Shown: positions 36,932 through 45,851 of the stretch, piece after piece
Layout: each line of letters opens with the position of its first letter
Position numbering within the stretch: the first letter of the stretch is position 1
Assembly: GCF_022369475.1 (NCBI RefSeq)
Contig: NZ_CP059600.1
Coordinates: forward strand, 1,488,001 to 1,552,000
Length of the DNA stretch: 64,000 bases
Direction: 5' to 3'
Source: Campylobacter sp. RM12651
GTDB taxonomy: Bacteria > Campylobacterota > Campylobacteria > Campylobacterales > Campylobacteraceae
The notes under the pieces: model-generated
The model's database searches: none
What the model was told of the DNA's origin: nothing
The model's input: only the letters and a program-made list of their open reading frames with translations
Translations under genes and position numbers: made by a program

Positions 36932-37706
36932 TAAATACTCCGTGTTGTTTTAGAACTTCTATTATTGATAAAGTCAATACAAACAATAAAAATCCTATGA
37001 AAAGTTTTTTTTGCGTATTATTGCTAATTTTATGAAACAGCCAATTACCAACCCAAACTCCAGGCAAACTTGAAATAGCAATTATTGCACCAGCAGTATA
37101 ATCAACATGATTTGTAATTGCCATAGAAACAAAAGCAGCACTTCCAGCAAAAGCTACAAAAAGACCACTAAATGAAGCAGCTTTTTTAATATTAAAATTA
37201 CAAATTGCAACTAAAGCAGGCGTGAGTAATGCTCCACCACCTATCCCACCACTTGTAGCAATTGCACCTATTATTAAACCTACGAAAAATTGTAATAATT
37301 TTGAATTCTTTTCAGGCTCAATTGGATTTGCAGGAGTAAAATAAAGTTTAACAATAGCCCAAATAATTAAAAAACAAATAATATAAGCAATCATTAAATT
37401 ACTTGCAAATTTCATAATAAAACCAACGCTAAAACCACCAACTAAACCACCTAAAGCAGGATATAAAGCATTTTTTACTTGCAATGTGCCTTTTTTATAA
37501 TTTAAATATGAATTATAAAAAGATGAAAAAACCATTTGCATAACGCTAATTCCAACAGCAATCTTAGGTGAATACCCAACAAAAGTTGTCATAATAGGCA
37601 CAACAGCAGTCCCACCACCTATTGCAAAAAGCCCTGCAGTAAAACCAACTAAAAGCCCATCTAAAATAAAAATAATATAAGTAAGTAATGTGTATTCTTC
37701 TATCAT
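36924..37706 (-). CDS. TauE/SafE (TSUP) family membrane permease
   Basis: This 260-aa protein has two homologous halves and about eight membrane segments, as in TSUP proteins that move sulfite, sulfonates or organosulfur anions. The paired Gly-rich motifs are FAIGGGTAVVPIMTTFVGYSPKIAVG near the N-terminus and TSGGIGGGALLTPALV in the second half. The substrate is unknown. It is first in a minus-strand row with uvrA and hipO, though the functions seem unrelated. Confidence 0.85.
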   Translation of the reverse strand: MIEEYTLLTYIIFILDGLLVGFTAGLFAIGGGTAVVPIMTTFVGYSPKIAVGISVMQMVFSSFYNSYLNYKKGTLQVKNALYPALGGLVGGFSVGFIMKFASNLMIAYIICFLIIWAIVKLYFTPANPIEPEKNSKLLQFFVGLIIGAIATSGGIGGGALLTPALVAICNFNIKKAASFSGLFVAFAGSAAFVSMAITNHVDYTAGAIIAISSLPGVWVGNWLFHKISNNTQKKLFIGFLLFVLTLSIIEVLKQHGVFNE

Positions 37707-37758
37707 AAAAAACTCCTAAGGCGTAATCTTAATTAACTTAGCTTACACTTTTCTTTCT

Positions 37759-37764
37759 TATAAT
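37759..37764 (+). promoter_or_regulatory. -10 element for the cheX-fliN operon
   Basis: A perfect TATAAT lies 27 nt before the cheX-like start codon, with AAGGA as Shine-Dalgarno. It suggests sigma-70 rather than sigma-54 or sigma-28 control. Confidence 0.45.
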
Positions 37765-37791
37765 AATTAAAACTTATTTAAGGAAAGATTA

Positions 37792-38220
37792 ATGCTTGAT
37801 ACAATTGATTATTCAGTTAAACATTTTTTTAAACATATTTTAAGAAGTAAATTAGAAACCACAAATTCTTTAGATGAAGCTGAATATTATGGTGCTAGTA
37901 TTTGTTTAGGAGATAATGTAAAAGAATTATTTTGTTATTTAATATTTAAAAAAGAAAGCTTACAAGCTCTTGCTTCAAGATTATTAGGCGATGATGATAA
38001 GATGAGTGAAGATGATTATTGTGATTTATGCAAAGAAGTAGCAAATCAAATCATAGGTTATGCAAAAAGATTATTAGCTGATGCTTATGATGATTATTCA
38101 ATTAGTGTGCCTGAATATTTAGGAAGGGTAAGTGATTTTAAATTAGGCTTTACTCACGAGTTTTTTTATAAACTAGAAAATAATACCTTTTGCGTTGGTA
38201 TAGTAGAGAAGAAAAAATAA
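37792..38220 (+). CDS. CheX-like CheY-P phosphatase
   Basis: This 142-aa protein carries the CheC/CheX phosphatase motif D-x3-E-x2-N followed by Pro: Asp78, Glu82 and Asn85 in DLCKEVANQIIGYAK, then Pro107 in SISVPEYLG. CheX dephosphorylates CheY-P and resets chemotaxis signalling. Its stop overlaps the fliN ATG (TAATG), placing it beside the switch protein FliN, where CheY-P acts. The family call rests on this motif and context. Confidence 0.78.
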   Translation: MLDTIDYSVKHFFKHILRSKLETTNSLDEAEYYGASICLGDNVKELFCYLIFKKESLQALASRLLGDDDKMSEDDYCDLCKEVANQIIGYAKRLLADAYDDYSISVPEYLGRVSDFKLGFTHEFFYKLENNTFCVGIVEKKK

Positions 38221-38522
38221 TGCAAACACAAGAGCAACCTACTAGAATTCTAAATGCAACTTATGAAGAATTGCTAGATGTTAGCGTAGATTTTATAAGT
38301 GAGTTAGGAACTACACAACTTAGCGTTAGAGAATTTTTAGAACTTGGAATTGGCTCTGTTATTGATTTAGAAAAACCAGCAGGTGAGAGTGTAGAACTTT
38401 ATGTAAATAATAGAATTTTTGGTAAAGGCGAAGTAATGGTTTATGAAAGAAATTTAGCAATTCGTATCAATGAAATACTAAGCTCAAAAACCGTTATTCA
38501 ATATTTTAAAAAAGAGTTGTGA
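38220..38522 (+). CDS. fliN: Flagellar motor switch protein FliN
   Basis: FliN builds the C-ring and is part of the rotation switch. The SpoA-type domain is clear: VSVDFISELGTTQLSVREFLELGIGSVIDLEKPAGESVELYVNNRIFGKGEVMVYERNLAIRI. The open frame extends 30 nt upstream, but the ATG at 38220 overlaps the preceding stop and gives a 100-aa protein of normal length. It is followed with overlap by a fliO-like gene. Confidence 0.93.
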   Translation: MQTQEQPTRILNATYEELLDVSVDFISELGTTQLSVREFLELGIGSVIDLEKPAGESVELYVNNRIFGKGEVMVYERNLAIRINEILSSKTVIQYFKKEL

Positions 38523-39319
38523 TGAAAAAAATAATCTTACTACTAATTAGTTTAAATCTTTTTGCGAACAATATCATAAATTATAATATTTATAAAAGAG
38601 ATGATAGGATTGATGTTATGCTAAGCTTTGATTCTCCATATAACGCAAAAGATGGAGATATTAGAATATTAAGTGGAAGCGATTATGTAGGCGTAGTATT
38701 AAATAATGTTAAAATTTCTGAAAGAAATTCTCAAATATTAAATATGCCTTACGTAGAACAATTATTAATGTATCCATTAGGCGAAAGCACGGTTTTAGAA
38801 TTTAAAACAAAAGAAAAAATAAATGTCATTCCTGCACTTACAAAAGATGATGGTTTTGGGCTTAGAATTAGAGTTATGCCAAAAACCACAAACCAAGTGC
38901 AAAATAATGAAATAAAATATGCAGAAGATAATAATATAGATAGTAAATTGTATTCAATGATAGGTGTTTTAGCAATATTAGTTTTAGTATTAATATTTGT
39001 AAAAAGACAACTTGCAAAAAAAGGAAAAATATCTAATTTAAATTCTAAGCAAAAAGTTGCTAGTTTTTTAAATATTAATGAAAATCAAGCCGTAGTAATT
39101 TGCGAAAAACAACTTGATAAAGATAACAAATTCATAGTTATTGATTATGAAAATTCAAGATACAAATTAATAATAGGAAATACAAATATTTGGCTTGATG
39201 CACCTAATCAAACTGAAGAGAATTTTGAAAGTTATTTTGAAGAAAACAAACAGAAATTACAAAATATGATAAAGCAAAATGCTCTTAATTCATATAAAGA
39301 AAAAATAAGTAAAATATAA
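38522..39319 (+). CDS. FliO-like membrane protein
   Basis: This 265-aa protein has a signal peptide (about 1-16, ending LFANN), a periplasmic domain to about 145, one membrane helix (MIGVLAILVLVLIFVKRQLAK) and a cytoplasmic tail with NINENQAVVICEKQLDKDNKFIVIDYENSRYKLIIG. The tail resembles the small beta domain of FliO, and fliO often follows fliN. I prefer the ATG at 38522 over the adjacent GTG. FliO helps assemble the FliP export gate. The assignment is mainly from position and topology. Confidence 0.6.
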   Translation: MKKIILLLISLNLFANNIINYNIYKRDDRIDVMLSFDSPYNAKDGDIRILSGSDYVGVVLNNVKISERNSQILNMPYVEQLLMYPLGESTVLEFKTKEKINVIPALTKDDGFGLRIRVMPKTTNQVQNNEIKYAEDNNIDSKLYSMIGVLAILVLVLIFVKRQLAKKGKISNLNSKQKVASFLNINENQAVVICEKQLDKDNKFIVIDYENSRYKLIIGNTNIWLDAPNQTEENFESYFEENKQKLQNMIKQNALNSYKEKISKI

Positions 39320-39328
39320 GGAGTTAAA

Positions 39329-40705
39329 ATGAGAAATAGAAATAAAAAAACAAAAATAACAATATTTTTTTCAATAATTATAGTTGTTGTATTGGCAAGT
39401 TTTATTGCTTTTTCAAATACTTTTGAAAGAATTGCTCCTAATATTTCTTTAGACAACAACCAAGAAGATACAATTTATTGGAATGCTAGAGATAAAATAA
39501 ATTTAAAAGTTGAAGATAATTTAGGACTAAAAAATTTAAAAGTTGAATTTAGTAAAGATAACGAAGAAACAAAAAATATATTAATAAATAAAACTTTAAA
39601 TGGTAAAGAATTTAATGTTGAATTAGACCTTCCAAAACCAAAATTTAATGAAAAATTAGATAAATACACAATATATATTAAAGCTAATGATAAAAGTTTG
39701 TGGAATTGGTTTGGTGGAAATGTAAGCGAAAAAATAATTAATGTTATAGTAGATAATAAAAAACCTCAAGTAAGCGTAATAGCTAATTCATATAATATAA
39801 CTCAAGGTGGTGCTGCTAGCGTTGTATTTTACGCACAAGATGATAATCTAACTGATTTATATATAGAAGTTAATAATAGAATTTTCAAAGTTGCTCCTTT
39901 TATGAAAGATGATTATTACATAGCTTTAATTGCTTGGGACTTAAGAGATGGAGATGAATTTGAAGCTAGAATTGTTGCAAAAGATAAAGCAAATAATATA
40001 ATTAAAGAAAGAATTCCATATTATTACTCAAATAAAAAATATAGAGTTTCACATATTGAAGTAGGAGACGCTTTCATTGATGGTAAAATTAGAGATTTGT
40101 ATGAAGCAAATTCTGATAATTCTTTAAGCGATAGAGCTTTAATATTTGACTTTGTGAATGCGAAATTAAGACAAGAAAATGAAAAATTAATTCATAAAGT
40201 TACACAAGTAGTAAGCAATGAATTAGTAACTGATTTTAAGCTAAATGCGTTTTTACCACTAAAAAATGGTATGAAAGTTGCAGATTTTGGTGACCATAGA
40301 TATTACAAATATAATGGAAATCAAATTAGTGAGAGCTATCATATGGGACTTGATTTAGCAAGTACAAAAATGGCACCTATTGTGTTAGGAAATGATGGTA
40401 AAATAGTTTTCGCACAAGATAATGGAATTTATGGATTAAATTTAATAATTGATCATGGTTTAGGTCTTTATACTTTATATGGACACTGCACTAAAAAAAA
40501 TGTAGAAATTGGCGATATAGTTAATGCTAAAAGCACTATAGCTAATACAGGAACAAGTGGTTTAGCATTAGGGGATCATTTACATTTTGGTGTTTTGGTT
40601 CAAGGTGTTGAGGTAAGACCAGAAGAGTGGATGGATACTAAGTGGCTTAATGATAATATATTTGGAATTATCAAAAAAGCAAAAGAAGTTATAAACAAAA
40701 AATAA
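39329..40705 (+). CDS. Membrane-anchored M23 peptidase
   Basis: This 458-aa protein has an N-terminal anchor (residues 10-30), immunoglobulin-like middle domains and a C-terminal LytM domain. Zinc ligands are in YHMGLDLAS (HxxxD), GHCTKKN and DHLHFGV (HxH), so it should cleave peptidoglycan cross-links. Such enzymes set cell shape in Campylobacter and Helicobacter. AAGGAG precedes the ATG. It is immediately followed by lpxC, the same order as in C. jejuni. Confidence 0.88.
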   Translation: MRNRNKKTKITIFFSIIIVVVLASFIAFSNTFERIAPNISLDNNQEDTIYWNARDKINLKVEDNLGLKNLKVEFSKDNEETKNILINKTLNGKEFNVELDLPKPKFNEKLDKYTIYIKANDKSLWNWFGGNVSEKIINVIVDNKKPQVSVIANSYNITQGGAASVVFYAQDDNLTDLYIEVNNRIFKVAPFMKDDYYIALIAWDLRDGDEFEARIVAKDKANNIIKERIPYYYSNKKYRVSHIEVGDAFIDGKIRDLYEANSDNSLSDRALIFDFVNAKLRQENEKLIHKVTQVVSNELVTDFKLNAFLPLKNGMKVADFGDHRYYKYNGNQISESYHMGLDLASTKMAPIVLGNDGKIVFAQDNGIYGLNLIIDHGLGLYTLYGHCTKKNVEIGDIVNAKSTIANTGTSGLALGDHLHFGVLVQGVEVRPEEWMDTKWLNDNIFGIIKKAKEVINKK

Positions 40706-40714
40706 GGGAAAAAA

Positions 40715-41608
40715 ATGTTACAAACTACAATAGCTAAAGAAGTAACAAATGTTGGAATTGGACTACATAAAGGTAGTGCTATTAAGATAAAATTTAGCCC
40801 ACTAGGTGCTAATAGTGGAGTGGTATTTCATAGAACAGATATTAATAAATTTTACGAAGCAAATTATAAAAGCGTAATCAATACTCAAATGGCTACGGTA
40901 ATTGGAGATAAAGATGGTTATATATCTACAATTGAGCATTTAATGAGTGCTGTTAGCTCTTATGGAATTGATAATTTATTAATAAGTATTGATGCAAATG
41001 AAGCACCTGTTTTAGATGGTTCAGCGGCTGGTTTTTGTGCTATGCTTGATGAAGCAGGTATTAAACAACTTGACGCTAAAAAACAAATATTTGTTGTTAA
41101 AAAAGAAATAAAAGTTCAAGAAGGAGATAAATTTGCAAGTCTTAGTCCTACAAATGCTCCTACTTATGATTTTACTATAAACTTTAAGCACCCATCAATT
41201 AATACTCAAAACTATATTTACAAGGCTAATAAACAAAATTTCATAAATGAAATTGCAAGTGCTAGGACTTTTGGGTTTTTAAAAGATGTTGAGTATTTAA
41301 AATCAAAAGGATTAGCATTAGGTGGTAGTTTAGAAAACGCTGTTGTTTTAGATGATAATGGCATATTAAATCCTGAAGGATTAAGATTTAGCAATGAATT
41401 TGTAAGACATAAAATCCTTGATGCGATTGGTGATTTATATATGTTAGGTAAAGCAACTTTTGCTAACTATAAAGCTTACGCAAGTAGCCATGATTTAAAT
41501 CATAAACTAACTCTTGAATTGCTAAACAATCCAAATTCTTATGAATTAGTAACTCTTAGTGATGATACAAACAAAGATTTATTAAAGGCATTCACATTAA
41601 ACTTTTAG
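40715..41608 (+). CDS. lpxC: UDP-3-O-acyl-N-acetylglucosamine deacetylase LpxC
   Basis: LpxC catalyses the committed step of lipid A synthesis. Zinc-site residues are seen in STIEHLMSAV (His75) and VRHKILDAIGDLYMLG. LDGSAAGF and ASARTFGF are other LpxC hallmarks. Length 297 aa is normal. It lies between the M23 peptidase and the tsaB-like gene. Confidence 0.96.
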   Translation: MLQTTIAKEVTNVGIGLHKGSAIKIKFSPLGANSGVVFHRTDINKFYEANYKSVINTQMATVIGDKDGYISTIEHLMSAVSSYGIDNLLISIDANEAPVLDGSAAGFCAMLDEAGIKQLDAKKQIFVVKKEIKVQEGDKFASLSPTNAPTYDFTINFKHPSINTQNYIYKANKQNFINEIASARTFGFLKDVEYLKSKGLALGGSLENAVVLDDNGILNPEGLRFSNEFVRHKILDAIGDLYMLGKATFANYKAYASSHDLNHKLTLELLNNPNSYELVTLSDDTNKDLLKAFTLNF

Positions 41609-41610
41609 TA

Positions 41611-42033
41611 GTGCCTATGGCAAATCTCATTGGAATATATGATGATAATAATTTGTTAAAAGAAGAAATCAAAATCATAAATAAAACCAGTGAAGATTTG
41701 CCAAAAATTATGCAAGAGCTATTAAATAAATATAATTTTAGCGAATTAGCCTATGCTAATGGACCAGGCTCATATATGTCTTTAAAAATTGTTTATGTAT
41801 TTTTAAGCACAATTGCCCTTGTTAAAAACATACCATTAAAAGCAATTAGTGGTTTTACATTTACAAAGAATAACTTAATAAAAGCTAATAACAACTTATA
41901 TTTTACCCTTGCTGATGATAAAATCAAATTAATTAAAAATGATAATTTTAAAGATGAGTTTTTTATACCAAATGAGTATAATTTCAAATTCTTAGAAAGT
42001 AATTTGCCAAATTATTTTTTACCTGCTATTTAG
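41611..42033 (+). CDS. tsaB: TsaB-like tRNA threonylcarbamoyladenosine protein (short)
   Basis: The hallmark AYANGPGSYMSLKIVYVFLSTIALVKNIPLKAISGF matches the GPGSFTGLR region of TsaB, which with TsaD and TsaE makes t6A37 in tRNAs that read ANN codons. At 140 aa it is much shorter than E. coli TsaB (231 aa), as is usual in Campylobacter. The start could be GTG at 41611 or ATG at 41617; neither has a clear Shine-Dalgarno, and the gene is probably read by coupling from lpxC. Confidence 0.75.
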   Translation: MPMANLIGIYDDNNLLKEEIKIINKTSEDLPKIMQELLNKYNFSELAYANGPGSYMSLKIVYVFLSTIALVKNIPLKAISGFTFTKNNLIKANNNLYFTLADDKIKLIKNDNFKDEFFIPNEYNFKFLESNLPNYFLPAI

Positions 42034-42041
42034 GAATATAA

Positions 42042-42932
42042 ATGAGAAACGAAATATGTTTAAAATCACCCGCTACTAGTGCGAATTTAGGTGCTGGATT
42101 TGATTGTCTAGGACTTGCTTTAGACTTTTATAATGAAACAATAATTAAAAGAAATAATTTTTTTAAAATATCTATTAAGGGTGAAGGTGAAGATAATCCT
42201 TATCTTAAAAAACATAATTTATTTATTACCATTTTTAATGAAACTTACATAAAGCTAACTGGTAAAAAAGACTTATTTAGCTTTAATTTCATAAATAATA
42301 TTCCTTTAAGTCGTGGATTGGGTAGTTCTAGCTCTATAATTGTAGGAGCAATTGCTAGTGCTTATTATCTAGCAGGACTTGAAGTTAATAAAAATACTAT
42401 ATTAAACAATGCCTTAATATACGAAAATCATCCTGATAATATTAGCCCTGCAGCACTTGGTGGATTTGTTTGTTCGGTAGTTGATAAAGATAATGTAAAA
42501 TATATAAAAACTGATATTTCTAGTGATGTTAAAGCAGTAGTTTGTATCCCAAATAAACAAATCTCAACAAATGTTAGTCGTTCGGCTTTACCTAAGCATT
42601 TAAGCCTTGCTGATACTAGCTTTAATATAAGCAGAAGCTCACTTACAACTGCAGCTTTTATGAGTAAAAATTATGAAATGTTAAAGATTGCAAGTTTTGA
42701 CAAGCTTCACGAAAATCGTAGAATGAAAGCTGTTCCTGAATTATTTAAAGTGCGTGAATTAGCTCGTAAAAATGGTGCATTAATGAGTAATTTAAGTGGT
42801 TCTGGTTCAACTTTTTTTAATCTATGTTATAAAGATGATGCAAACAAACTAAAAACCATACTAGAAAATAATTTTCCTAATATGAAAGTATTAGAGCTTA
42901 ATTTCAATAATCAAGGAATAATAATAAGCTAA
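42042..42932 (+). CDS. thrB: Homoserine kinase
   Basis: ThrB phosphorylates homoserine for threonine synthesis. GHMP-kinase motifs are SPATSANLGAGFDCLGLALDFYN at the N-terminus, the ATP loop SRGLGSSSSIIVG (residues 90-102) and the C-terminal ALMSNLSGSGSTFFNL. Length 296 aa is normal. Its stop overlaps the convergent recG stop by 4 nt. Confidence 0.94.
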   Translation: MRNEICLKSPATSANLGAGFDCLGLALDFYNETIIKRNNFFKISIKGEGEDNPYLKKHNLFITIFNETYIKLTGKKDLFSFNFINNIPLSRGLGSSSSIIVGAIASAYYLAGLEVNKNTILNNALIYENHPDNISPAALGGFVCSVVDKDNVKYIKTDISSDVKAVVCIPNKQISTNVSRSALPKHLSLADTSFNISRSSLTTAAFMSKNYEMLKIASFDKLHENRRMKAVPELFKVRELARKNGALMSNLSGSGSTFFNLCYKDDANKLKTILENNFPNMKVLELNFNNQGIIIS

Positions 42933-44728
42933 TTTTGCTTATTTAAATATTCCTTAGCTTTATATAAAATATCCTTATCTAAAACCTCATCAAAATACTT
43001 AAAGCTAATTCCGTGCTGAACATCTCCATCTATTAAATCCCCGCTTTTTCGGTTTTCTAAGTCAATTTCGGCTATTTTAAATCCATCTAAGGTATTAGCA
43101 AATTTAATCAATCTATCACTAAATTCAAACTTGCTAAGCAAATAACAATAGCTCTTAACCCCATTTCTTCCTACTCTTCCACGAAGTTGATGAAGTGTAG
43201 ATAAGCCGTATCGCTCGGGTGCAACGATTACAATTATACTTAATCTTGGCAGTGAAATTCCAACTTCTACGATAGTAGTGCTTAGTAATACATTTCCATT
43301 TTCAGCAAATTGCAATAATATATTATCCTTTTCTTTATCCTTGCCGTGAGTGTAATAAACTTTATCAAAATTCTTCTCATAAAAGCTAATAACACTCTCA
43401 AGTGGTTTATAAGATGAGCTTTTACTTTCTTCTATTAAAGGATAGACTATTATTGCTTGATGATTTTGTTTATTTTCACTTTTTATGTGATTAAATAATT
43501 CATTGCTATTTGCTATTGTGATTAGTTTTGTTTCTATTTCTTTTTTAAATGGTAGTTCTTTTATGAAAGAATAGCTGTAAATATCACTATGAATTAATGC
43601 AGTTGTCCTTGGTATTGGCGTAGCTGAAAACTCTATATAATGCGGATTTTCTTTATCATTTGTAGCTAAATCTTTAAGCTTCATTCTTTGCTTAGCCCCA
43701 AATCGTTGTTGCTCATCAACCATAACTAAAGTAGCATCATCTAAACTAGCCCACAAAAGTGCGTGAGTGCCTATTACAAAATTTGCTTCTTTTAATTCAT
43801 CTTGCATTAATTTAGTCTTGCTAGATACAAAATGCAATATCTTTAAAAACCCTGGCAAAAGTCTTTTAGCTTCATTATAAAGTTGTTGGGCTAAAACGCT
43901 TGTTGGTGCCATTAAAACCACTTTTTTAGGATAGCACATAAGCGCTGCTGCAAAAATCACTAAGCTTTTTCCACAACCAACATCTCCCATTACTATTCTA
44001 ATTTTATGATGAATACTTTCAAGGTCATTTTTAATATCATTTATCGCATTTATCTGGTCGCTTGTCGGCTTAAAAGGTAGAGATTTTAGCCATTTGTTTA
44101 TATCAAAAGTTTTAATTTTTTTGTATAAAATATCGTTTTTATAAGTTTCGTTAAGTCTTTTTATGTGATGATAAATTTCAACAAATTTTAAGCATTCGTT
44201 TAATTCTTTTGAATTAAGCAATTTCATTGCTTCTTGGCTATTTTCTTTCATAATTAATAGCAATTTTATATGCTCATCTAATAAATTAAATTCTTTTAAA
44301 GCTTCATAAGTTAAATATTTATTTTTTATCTTACAAATCTCTTTATCACTTACACCTTTTATCAAATAATTAGCAGTGATTTCTCCACTATCTTTAATGA
44401 TTTTTGGATTAATAAATTGCAAAAGCCCTGCAAAATCGCCTAATTTCCCATAAATAATTAGCTCTTTATTTATAGCAAAAAGTGCATTATGAAAAGGTCT
44501 TAGATTAAATATAGTAATAGTGCATTCACACTCCCAATTATATGAATACGCAATTATACTAAGCCTTTTGCCTGGTAGTTGTTTTTTAGATTTTATTATA
44601 ACTTTTGTGCAATTTAGCTCATTTAATATAGGCTCATTATTTAATCTTAAATCATCAAATTTTTTAGGCATTAAAAGAGCTAATTCAACTATATCTTTAC
44701 AAGATAATTTTTCTAAATCCTTATTCAT
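42929..44728 (-). CDS. recG: ATP-dependent DNA helicase RecG
   Basis: RecG remodels stalled replication forks and Holliday junctions. Helicase motifs are GDVGCGKSLVIFAAAL (Walker A), LMAPTSVLAQQ, MVDEQQRFGAKQR (DEQQ-type box), FSATPIPRTTAL, and the C-terminal LSTTIVEVGI and LHQLRGRVGRN. At 599 aa it has a reduced N-terminal wedge region relative to E. coli (693 aa), as expected in this group. It overlaps the M16-like gene stop by 8 nt (ATGAATAA). Confidence 0.94.
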   Translation of the reverse strand: MNKDLEKLSCKDIVELALLMPKKFDDLRLNNEPILNELNCTKVIIKSKKQLPGKRLSIIAYSYNWECECTITIFNLRPFHNALFAINKELIIYGKLGDFAGLLQFINPKIIKDSGEITANYLIKGVSDKEICKIKNKYLTYEALKEFNLLDEHIKLLLIMKENSQEAMKLLNSKELNECLKFVEIYHHIKRLNETYKNDILYKKIKTFDINKWLKSLPFKPTSDQINAINDIKNDLESIHHKIRIVMGDVGCGKSLVIFAAALMCYPKKVVLMAPTSVLAQQLYNEAKRLLPGFLKILHFVSSKTKLMQDELKEANFVIGTHALLWASLDDATLVMVDEQQRFGAKQRMKLKDLATNDKENPHYIEFSATPIPRTTALIHSDIYSYSFIKELPFKKEIETKLITIANSNELFNHIKSENKQNHQAIIVYPLIEESKSSSYKPLESVISFYEKNFDKVYYTHGKDKEKDNILLQFAENGNVLLSTTIVEVGISLPRLSIIVIVAPERYGLSTLHQLRGRVGRNGVKSYCYLLSKFEFSDRLIKFANTLDGFKIAEIDLENRKSGDLIDGDVQHGISFKYFDEVLDKDILYKAKEYLNKQN

Positions 44729-45851
44729 TATTACCTATTACATAAAAACTAAGCTCGGTAATACTTTTTTGATTTTTTAAAAAATCATTACAAGTTTTAA
44801 GCTCTAAATCTTTAATTATCTTTGTAATTTCTCTTAATTCTCCTTGTTTTAAATCACTAAAACACTCGCTACTTGCAATGCTATGACGATTTTGAGTGGT
44901 TGAGTATTTTAAAATCTCACTACCTACTAAAAAATCTTTAGCCTTTTTAAACTCATCTTCGCTTATTCCAAATTCTACTAATTTTTTAAACTCTTCTTGA
45001 ACTATTTTTATAGCTTCTTTTTTGCTTTCATTTTTTGTTTGCAAATACCCTGAAATAAGATAATTTTTCTTAAACGCTACTAAAAACGCAAAAGCCGAAT
45101 AAGCTAAGCCCCTTTTTACTCTGATTTCTTCTGTAATTCTTGAGCCAAATCCACCGCCTAAAACATAAATAGCAAGACTTATAATAGCTCTTTCATAAAT
45201 GCTTTTAATCTCTACACTGCTTATAAACCTAACAAAAGCTTGTGATATTTCTTTGCTTTCTTCTTTATAAAAACTCTCATTTGTTTTTAATTTTTCATAA
45301 GAACTTTGCTTATTGTTTAAAAGTTTTTTAACTTTACTAATATCATCTAAATTTGCACTAATTACTATCTTATTTGCTTGATTTTTAAGGTTTAAAATAT
45401 AGTTTTTAAATTCTTTTTCATCTAAAACTTCAAAATCGCCAAATTTATCATTCTTAAAATCATTTTTAAAATAATTCTCATATAATTTCATCTTTGCTAA
45501 ATTATCGTAATCTTGAATATGGATTAAAAAATAATTTTTTATTTTGTTTTTGATTAATTCAAAATTAGTAATTTTGGTATTTAAAAGCATATTATTAAAA
45601 GCATTTAAGCAATTATCAAGCTCTTTTTTAAGACAAACTATATCAAATGTAAAATCAAAATAATTAGCACTTGCACTAATATTAATTGCACTTTGCTCTA
45701 ATTTTATATAAAACTCATCATCTAAACTCTCATTGTAAAAAAACTCAGCTGCCATAGCATTAGCATTATAAAAAATCCTTCCATAATTAGGATAGCTAAT
45801 ACTAATATATACTAAATCATCATTAGTTTTTAAATGCACAAAATTATTCAT
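44721..45851 (-). CDS. M16-like peptidase homologue without the zinc motif
   Basis: The C-terminal half has the typical M16 block YVLGGGFGSRITEEIRVKRGLAYSAFAF. The N-terminal half lacks the HxxEH zinc motif of active members and looks shortened, so this is probably a non-catalytic partner or a diverged protein. The frame is open to 45902, but the ATG at 45851 overlaps the mqnC stop by 8 nt (ATGAATAA) and gives 376 aa. The order mqnC, M16-like, recG is the same as in C. jejuni. Confidence 0.8.
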   Translation of the reverse strand: MNNFVHLKTNDDLVYISISYPNYGRIFYNANAMAAEFFYNESLDDEFYIKLEQSAINISASANYFDFTFDIVCLKKELDNCLNAFNNMLLNTKITNFELIKNKIKNYFLIHIQDYDNLAKMKLYENYFKNDFKNDKFGDFEVLDEKEFKNYILNLKNQANKIVISANLDDISKVKKLLNNKQSSYEKLKTNESFYKEESKEISQAFVRFISSVEIKSIYERAIISLAIYVLGGGFGSRITEEIRVKRGLAYSAFAFLVAFKKNYLISGYLQTKNESKKEAIKIVQEEFKKLVEFGISEDEFKKAKDFLVGSEILKYSTTQNRHSIASSECFSDLKQGELREITKIIKDLELKTCNDFLKNQKSITELSFYVIGNNE

